Shown here: piece after piece, positions 20,753 through 25,517 of the stretch
Layout of the letters: each line of letters begins with the position of its first letter
Position numbering within the stretch: the stretch's first letter is position 1
Source: a virus
Strand: one strand, 5' to 3'
Virus record (IMG/VR): IMGVR_UViG_3300045412_000325
Coordinates: 1-25,517 of that record
Length of the DNA stretch: 25,517 bases
Made by a program: the position numbers and the translations under genes
The notes under the pieces: generated by a model
The model's input: only the letters and a program-made list of their open reading frames with translations
Databases searched by the model: none
What the model was told of the DNA's origin: nothing

Positions 20753-21571
20753 TTATTTTTCTGCTGGAATTTCTATCACTTTGTACAGCACCGGATTGTC
20801 TTTACCAGGTTTTTGAAATATGGCATAGTTGGCTGCCGGAGATAATTGATCCATCTCTATCACGTCATAGCCGGTTTCTCGGATCATTTTTTCCATTGTT
20901 GCTTTTGTGTTGTAGTTCCAATACCCCCTCTTTGCCTCATTGAGATCACGATCATATTCGCAGTTGGCATAGTGAATGAACGCATAACCGCCTGGTAACA
21001 CCACCCTAAATAGATCTCTGAGATATTCTCTGATGTGTTCCTGTGTGAAGAAGGTAAAGGTGTCCCAGCTGAACACAAAGTTTACGGCATGGTTTGGTAT
21101 CTCGGGACAGGCGGTCCTGTCTGTGGTATAGAACCTTATGTATTTGTGCTGCTCGGGTCTAAACAATTTCTCAATCTTGCTCTTGCAGTGTGGCAGCAGA
21201 TCCACGTAAAAATTCAGCCGCCATGCCAGGAACGACCTGCTGAACCTACCATAACCCGGACCAATCTCAAGACTGTTGTAGAGTGCAGAACTGGCTCCCA
21301 TCTTGGCGAACTGGCCGATCTTGCTCTCTATCTTGGCATGCAGCAACTTGTCATAGAGACTTTCTCTTCTCTCGTGCCTCCATTCCATGTCCTTGTTGTA
21401 CCAATCTCGGGTTTTGTCCAACCGATCTATTTGATCTTGGTTGTTGATATCTACTGCCAATGCCAAATCTTTGAGTATTCTAAGATTGTCATTGATCAAT
21501 TTTTGAAAGTCATGTGCTTTTATTTTTTCTAATTTTTCAATGAGTAATTTTATTTCTTCTATGCTCAACAT
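20753..21571 (-). CDS. class I SAM-dependent methyltransferase
   Basis: A 272-residue protein. An N-terminal helical region (~1-95) is followed by a Rossmann methyltransferase domain with motif I LEIGPGYGRF at 101-110. Then come NFYVDLLPHCKSKIEKLF, NFVFSWDTFTFFTQEHIREY and DLFRVVLPGGYAFIHYANCE, as in type 11/12 methyltransferases. There is no DPPY-type motif, so a DNA adenine or N4-cytosine methylase is unlikely; small-molecule or sugar methylation is more probable. It lies between the polymerase and the clamp, two bases after the polymerase stop. A substrate related to glycan or base modification is possible but not shown. Confidence 0.8.
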   Translation of the reverse strand: MLSIEEIKLLIEKLEKIKAHDFQKLINDNLRILKDLALAVDINNQDQIDRLDKTRDWYNKDMEWRHERRESLYDKLLHAKIESKIGQFAKMGASSALYNSLEIGPGYGRFSRSFLAWRLNFYVDLLPHCKSKIEKLFRPEQHKYIRFYTTDRTACPEIPNHAVNFVFSWDTFTFFTQEHIREYLRDLFRVVLPGGYAFIHYANCEYDRDLNEAKRGYWNYNTKATMEKMIRETGYDVIEMDQLSPAANYAIFQKPGKDNPVLYKVIEIPAEK

Positions 21572-21573
21572 CT

Positions 21574-24240
21574 TTATGTCAATTCAAATAATTTATTGAA
21601 TGTGTTAGAACTTTCTGTGGATCTCACGTCCCATTCCAACACACCGATCAAGTTCTCTATTTTTCCATCCAATACGCTCTCTTCCATGCCATCAGAATCA
21701 AAATGCAATTGCTTGAACCATTCTGGCAATCTCTGCTCATCCACAGGATATGCGATTGAAGTGTAACCCAGAGGATTGTTCTTTAACTTGCACACGATCA
21801 CTTTGGCTCCGTCAGTGATAGACATGCTGTACCGATCCCCATATATTTCTCTGCAGGTGTTCCAATTTATGCTGGCTCGCACATGTCCTGGCATGTTGGT
21901 TTTGCCTTTCTTCTTTTCTTCCTCGTGATATTCCGTGATGTTGTTGGCACGCTTGGGAGAACCTTTTTCCCAGCCCGGCCTAGATTTAAACTCTTTTCGA
22001 AATTGTTTAATTTTATCCAGTACTTCTGTCTCGGTCTTGCCAACCAGCACAAGATATAGTATCTCGCTGAGGAAATCCTGCACGAACACAGGAGTGTCCG
22101 AACGTTTGAGATCCAGTCCCATTGCTTTCACTTTGCCTTCCTTGCCTGCTGTGTCCACACGCTCGCCTTCCTTGTCAAAGTACAATAATGCATATCTTTT
22201 TTTAGTTATGAACAAGCCTTTGCTTGCCACCAATTCTCTGCCTGCTCTGATCACATCACCGCGGGTCTTGGGACAATGGAATGCTCTGGTCATGAATGCT
22301 GTGAATGTTTCATTCACTTCTTCGGCTATCTTGTCATAGAGAGCAATAATATTTTCTTTGCCCCATGGTATCTGTCCAGAGTTGATTTCTTTCTTTAACG
22401 TGGCATAGGCAGAAAAATACACAGAGTCTGTGTCACCGTATATCACACTCTCGCCCACGTGATCGTACTTGCCTGCGATGATCTCGTTGGTCTTGGCAGC
22501 CATGTGCTGCGTGATGCATCTGCCGGTCAGTGTCACTGATTGTCCAATGCGCATGTCGAAGAAACGACAGCCTGGGTTCAGTATCGCACCATACAGCGAG
22601 TTTAGATTGATTTTCTTAACCAATTGTCTCTTGTCCCAGAACTCCCGTTCGATCTCATTGTCCCCGCATTCGGCCATCTTGGTCTGCATTTCCTTTCTCT
22701 CTGCATACCATCTCTTCAACAATCCTGGTATGACTCCCTCAAACTCATAGGTGAATATGGTGCCATTGGCAGAGATCATCCACTGCCTGTTGCCATCAAA
22801 CACAAGATCATGCAGTTGTGCCGCGCTAATCCTGACGCTGGTTCCGTCCTCCCAATCAATGATCAGTTCCGTTCCCTTGTCTCGGACCATGACCGCCTGA
22901 TATTCCCAGCAACCGAACTGTCCTTCCCATGCAGTGGCGAACGACTTGCCCTGGTGCTTGGCCCTGTTAATCTCTGCCGATGTGATCACAGGGCGTATCT
23001 GCCCCACGATGGTCTCCGGCCCCATGTTCAAGGCCCGTATCACGGACGGGTAAAGCGAGTTTATGTCCACGGATCCTATCCAGTCGTGTATGCCTTTCTT
23101 GGGATAGGCCACATAGGCTCCTGCCGCTGTTTCTACTGGTGCCGACTCATCTCTCTTCATCCTGCCCGGCACTATCATTCCTCGCCTATGTGCCTCGTTG
23201 ATGATGGCCTGTTCTGTCACTGCCACTGCTCCCATTGTGGTCTGCAGCAACACGGTGTTCTGATGTGCGATCTCATTGGCCAACTCAATGAATTTTAATT
23301 TCTTCTCCAGTTTCGCCAAGAGGTCGCAGTCCTGCCTGTTGTATTCTATGAACATGCCAAAGTCCTTGTTGTACAATTGATCCAGTGATCCCTCATACAC
23401 GGTCTTCTTCTCGTCCAGTTCCCATTCACCTATGGCATCCAAACGATAACTGTGTCTCTCCTCATAGGTATATTTCCTATACAGTTCCAATAGATCCAGA
23501 TGTACCCTGCCGATCAAATCATAGCTGATCTGTTCTCTGCCATATTTTTCAAATGTTCTCTTCTTGGGCTTCTCCCCCCAGAAACACAGTCTCCTGGTGT
23601 CATCGGAGCTCAACACTTTTTGTATCCTGCCAACGATGTAGGGCAAGTCATATCCTTCCGAATTCCAACCACTGATAACATCTCCTTCATCCACCAGTGT
23701 CAAGAAAGCGTCCAGCATGTCTTTCTCCTTGTCAAACAGCATCACATTGCTGAATCTCTCCACCTGCAGCTTGGCGTCCGCCATGCTCAATCCTTTAGGA
23801 GGGACTGCGAATGTGACTAACTGATCTGTCCAGTTGAGATAACAAGTTATGGCTGTGATGGGCATGAAAGGATCATCTGTGGTGGAGTATCCTCTCTGTG
23901 GATCAAAGTCTACTTCGATGTCAAAGAAAACCACGTTGAGCTTGGGGGCATCCTTGCCCAGATAGTTCTCTTCCAGGCAGCGGAAAACAGGATTGATGTC
24001 CTGTTCATATAATTTCTTGTTGCTCCTGATCTTTTGTTCCTTTATGAATTCCTTGAATGTGCTGCTGGTAACTTTATGTAGCGTCTCTCCATGGATGCTT
24101 CTGTGTTTGCCTCGGGAGTCAGGATAATAGAACACATATCTGGCATCATAATTTACGAATCTTCTTTGACCATTGTTGTCACGTTCAACCACCAACACTT
24201 TGTCATCATCTCTGCGATAGTAAGCGTCTATGTAACTCAT
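21574..24240 (-). CDS. gp43: family B DNA polymerase (T4 gp43-like)
   Basis: An 888-residue replicative polymerase with proofreading. The exonuclease motifs are Exo I FFDIEV (D107, E109), Exo II GWNSEGYD (191-198) and Exo III YNRQDCD (300-306). The polymerase motifs are A VDINSLYPS (391-399), B KKINLNSLYG (542-551) and C YGDTDS (601-606, catalytic Asp pair). All catalytic acids are present. Length is close to T4 gp43 (898). The start overlaps the stop of the SGNH gene upstream (ATGA), and the methyltransferase follows after two bases. No intein or split is seen. With the clamp and RNase H-like nuclease it defines the window as T4-like. Confidence 0.96.
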   Translation of the reverse strand: MSYIDAYYRRDDDKVLVVERDNNGQRRFVNYDARYVFYYPDSRGKHRSIHGETLHKVTSSTFKEFIKEQKIRSNKKLYEQDINPVFRCLEENYLGKDAPKLNVVFFDIEVDFDPQRGYSTTDDPFMPITAITCYLNWTDQLVTFAVPPKGLSMADAKLQVERFSNVMLFDKEKDMLDAFLTLVDEGDVISGWNSEGYDLPYIVGRIQKVLSSDDTRRLCFWGEKPKKRTFEKYGREQISYDLIGRVHLDLLELYRKYTYEERHSYRLDAIGEWELDEKKTVYEGSLDQLYNKDFGMFIEYNRQDCDLLAKLEKKLKFIELANEIAHQNTVLLQTTMGAVAVTEQAIINEAHRRGMIVPGRMKRDESAPVETAAGAYVAYPKKGIHDWIGSVDINSLYPSVIRALNMGPETIVGQIRPVITSAEINRAKHQGKSFATAWEGQFGCWEYQAVMVRDKGTELIIDWEDGTSVRISAAQLHDLVFDGNRQWMISANGTIFTYEFEGVIPGLLKRWYAERKEMQTKMAECGDNEIEREFWDKRQLVKKINLNSLYGAILNPGCRFFDMRIGQSVTLTGRCITQHMAAKTNEIIAGKYDHVGESVIYGDTDSVYFSAYATLKKEINSGQIPWGKENIIALYDKIAEEVNETFTAFMTRAFHCPKTRGDVIRAGRELVASKGLFITKKRYALLYFDKEGERVDTAGKEGKVKAMGLDLKRSDTPVFVQDFLSEILYLVLVGKTETEVLDKIKQFRKEFKSRPGWEKGSPKRANNITEYHEEEKKKGKTNMPGHVRASINWNTCREIYGDRYSMSITDGAKVIVCKLKNNPLGYTSIAYPVDEQRLPEWFKQLHFDSDGMEESVLDGKIENLIGVLEWDVRSTESSNTFNKLFELT

Positions 24241-24779
24241 AATAATTTGTTTATATTGTCTGCTACTATGCGATTACCTTCATTAGACATATGATTTATA
24301 TCTCCAGGGTATGTTTTCCAAATATGATTATAATTATTCTTAATTTTTTTTGTATCATCTGGTTCATGAAATGTTATATGAATCGTATTCTTTAACAATA
24401 ATAATTCTTTTACTAGCAATTCGTAAATGTCTAGTTGATAATCAAAATCATAATATTTTTTAATATATTCGTAAACTAGTCTTATTTCCTTGTTTATCTT
24501 ACTATGATGTGCTAGATCGTTCAACATAAAATCATTTTCCGGTCGGTCAATACTATTTTTGTAAATTGGATGATTACGTGTGTGTATTCTCCATGGAGAT
24601 GTGTAACAAATAATACTTTTATCAAAATTTAAATTTTGCATTATTTTCTTAAAAATTTTATATTGTCCAACACCATTTTGTGCAAAATTTTGTATTTCTA
24701 CATCAATGTTTTTATTAAGCATGCTTACCCATCCTTTAGAATTTGCGGCAAAACTGTCTCCAAATACAAATAGTCTCAT
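24237..24779 (-). CDS. SGNH/GDSL hydrolase, AT-rich cargo inserted before the polymerase
   Basis: The start at 24779 (MRLFVFGDSFAANSKG) overlaps the stop of the upstream membrane gene (TAATG); a longer frame from 24848 lies inside that gene. The 180-residue protein is a compact SGNH hydrolase: block I GDSFA with Ser9, the Gly/Asn block NFAQNGVGQY, and a C-terminal GDINHMSN supplying the catalytic Asp-x-x-His. All key residues are therefore present, unlike the SGNH-like gene at 7624. Likely an acyl esterase acting on a glycan. Its DNA is much more AT-rich than the polymerase and dsbA-like genes on either side, indicating insertion. It now sits upstream of, and is coupled to, DNA polymerase. 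Confidence 0.75.
   Translation of the reverse strand: MRLFVFGDSFAANSKGWVSMLNKNIDVEIQNFAQNGVGQYKIFKKIMQNLNFDKSIICYTSPWRIHTRNHPIYKNSIDRPENDFMLNDLAHHSKINKEIRLVYEYIKKYYDFDYQLDIYELLVKELLLLKNTIHITFHEPDDTKKIKNNYNHIWKTYPGDINHMSNEGNRIVADNINKLL
24240..24777. other. AT-rich inserted single-gene cassette
   Basis: The composition switches to strongly AT-rich exactly between the polymerase start codon and the stop of the membrane gene. The single gene keeps overlapping start/stop codons on both sides. No flanking repeats are visible. Confidence 0.55.
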
Positions 24780-25057
24780 TAGAAAAATACCAAGTAATTG
24801 CCAATGCAATTCATCAGTGTGAACCAGCTGGCCAACATAGTTATCCATAGGTTCCTCCTGCGATAGGCAGAATAGGCCATGGTGGTGGATCCTATCAGAT
24901 AGAAAGGAAACACCAAGTTCATCTGCGGGTGTGGGCTAGTGAATGTCAGCACCAAGGAACCAAATATAGTGAATATCAAACTGATCAGTTCATAGTAGAA
25001 TGCCACATGATCCGTTCTATAACTATTGGTCCAGAATTGCCTTATGATGCCATACAC
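24779..25057 (-). CDS. small membrane protein (about three TM segments)
   Basis: A 92-residue protein starting with GTG at 25057; the stop of the dsbA-like gene overlaps it (TAGTG), and there is no early in-frame ATG. Hydrophobic stretches are VAFYYELISLIFTIFGSLVL, LVFPFYLIGSTTMAYSAY and LWITMLASWFTLMNCIGNYL, consistent with three transmembrane helices and a basic loop (YRRRN). Function unknown; small inner-membrane proteins of this type occur in many T4-like phages. It is co-transcribed with dsbA. Confidence 0.7.
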   Translation of the reverse strand: MYGIIRQFWTNSYRTDHVAFYYELISLIFTIFGSLVLTFTSPHPQMNLVFPFYLIGSTTMAYSAYRRRNLWITMLASWFTLMNCIGNYLVFF

Positions 25058-25314
25058 TAGATCTTGCCTGCCGCGGATAATATGCTGTCCAACATGTCCA
25101 TGTCATCGGCCACTGCCTTGTAATTGTCTCGGTGCGCAATTGAGATGGCTTTGTTGATCAGCGCTGGTTTGAGTTCCAACTCTTCGGACAGCGCTTTCAC
25201 TGTGTCCTTGAGACCACTCTTGAGATCATCTATCTCTCCCAACACCTGGGAGCCTTCCTTGATCAGTTGTATCAATTTGGTTTTTTCTGCTTCGTTGAAA
25301 TTTCTTCCTGACAT
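25057..25314 (-). CDS. dsbA: DsbA-like double-stranded DNA-binding protein
   Basis: An 85-residue, all-helical charged protein. The pattern FNEAEKTKLIQLIKEGSQVL ... GLKDTVKALSEELELKPALI ... NKAISIAHRDNYKAVADDMD resembles T4 DsbA (89 residues), a small DNA-binding protein implicated in late transcription. T4 dsbA also lies near rnh and replication genes. AAGGAG precedes the ATG at good spacing and a strong promoter lies ~29 bases upstream, so this gene heads the large replication/modification unit. The assignment is by length, helical pattern and context and is moderately sure. Confidence 0.65.
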   Translation of the reverse strand: MSGRNFNEAEKTKLIQLIKEGSQVLGEIDDLKSGLKDTVKALSEELELKPALINKAISIAHRDNYKAVADDMDMLDSILSAAGKI

Positions 25315-25342
25315 TCTATCTCCTTTGTAATTGTTATTGTGT

Positions 25343-25371
25343 ATTATATAACTTTGATGCGATTAGATCAA
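25343..25371 (-). promoter_or_regulatory. sigma70-like promoter of the dsbA-polymerase unit
   Basis: TTGATC (25371-25366), 17-base spacer, TATAAT (25348-25343), in the 57-base gap before dsbA. Expected start about 25336, giving a ~22-base leader with an AAGGAG ribosome site. It could drive the polymerase, and by read-through the clamp and dpdA. Confidence 0.65.
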
Positions 25372-25517
25372 TTACTTTTTCGCGGATTTTGCAATTGCCT
25401 TCCAGCGAGATTCAAACCATGTTCGCAAATTACCTTGTATAGCTTCGGGCAAGATCAACTCACCTGATGATTTGGAATAGCTGATGCCTTTTAGAACAGC
25501 CTTTATTGCTTCGTTTT
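25372..25517 (-). CDS. hypothetical protein, C-terminal part only
   Basis: The minus strand is open from the right edge to a TAA at 25374-25372. It encodes 47 residues beginning NEAIKAVLKGISYSKSSGEL, with PEAIQGNLRTWFESRWKAIA near the end and a basic terminus (SAKK). The N-terminus and start lie outside the window. The -35 box of the dsbA promoter abuts the stop codon. In T4 the neighbour of dsbA is gene 33, but the visible tail is too short to test that. Confidence 0.6.
   Translation of the reverse strand, partial: NEAIKAVLKGISYSKSSGELILPEAIQGNLRTWFESRWKAIAKSAKK

Noticed and set aside
22624-23298. A 224-codon open frame on the plus strand
   Set aside because: It lies wholly inside the DNA polymerase gene, opposite conserved motifs, and gives a Cys/His-rich low-quality protein; it is an antisense shadow of polymerase codons.

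Overview
The window looks like part of the genome of a large, T4-like (myovirus-type) marine bacteriophage. The evidence is a block of recognisable T4-family replication genes: a family B DNA polymerase (gp43-like), a PCNA-fold sliding clamp (gp45-like), a FEN-type 5'-3' nuclease (T4 RNase H-like) and a small DsbA-like DNA-binding protein. They sit among tightly packed small proteins of unknown function, with almost no non-coding DNA and many one- to four-base start/stop overlaps. A MoxR/VWA pair and the style of the small proteins recall cyanophage and pelagiphage myoviruses, but there are no photosynthesis genes and the host cannot be named from this sequence. No rRNA, tRNA, CRISPR array, integrase or insertion sequence was seen.

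Layout. All genes but one are on the minus strand, so transcription runs from 25.5 kb to 0.6 kb; a partial plus-strand gene (3-593) meets them head-on with overlapping stop codons. In transcription order: a partial gene, dsbA-like, a small membrane protein, an SGNH hydrolase, DNA polymerase, a methyltransferase, sliding clamp, a DpdA-like transglycosylase, a YdcH-like mini-protein, an unknown, a QueD-like protein, an unknown, a glycosyltransferase, galE, folE, an unknown, guaC (GMP reductase), a phosphoribosyltransferase, a YhhQ-type transporter, a cupin, a tandem-repeat mini-protein, queE, an SGNH-like gene, a small unknown, another SGNH-like gene, an unknown, the RNase H-like nuclease, four small unknowns, the MoxR ATPase, the VWA/zincin partner and four more small unknowns.

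How they work together. The main theme is probably 7-deazaguanine modification of phage DNA. FolE makes dihydroneopterin triphosphate from GTP. QueE makes 7-carboxy-7-deazaguanine (CDG). A QueD-fold protein keeps the zinc ligands but appears to lack the catalytic Cys and His. A YhhQ-type carrier could import queuosine precursors, and DpdA would exchange the base into DNA. GMP reductase and a phosphoribosyltransferase next door could redirect purines. No queC or queF is visible here, so the inserted base may be CDG or a decarboxylated product rather than preQ0/preQ1, unless those genes lie outside the window. The dpdA start codon overlaps the sliding-clamp stop codon, linking modification to replication.

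Two further themes stand out. First, very AT-rich cassettes (6977-8640, 8942-10042, 24240-24777) carry three different SGNH-hydrolase-like genes and one unknown; their composition is unlike that of the surrounding genes, suggesting recent acquisition. Second, regulation is readable: seven host sigma70-like promoters can be seen on the minus strand. Three of them place the -10 box exactly six bases before an ATG with no Shine-Dalgarno, which predicts leaderless mRNAs. Hairpins abut the start codons of two other genes, one of them presenting its Shine-Dalgarno in the loop.
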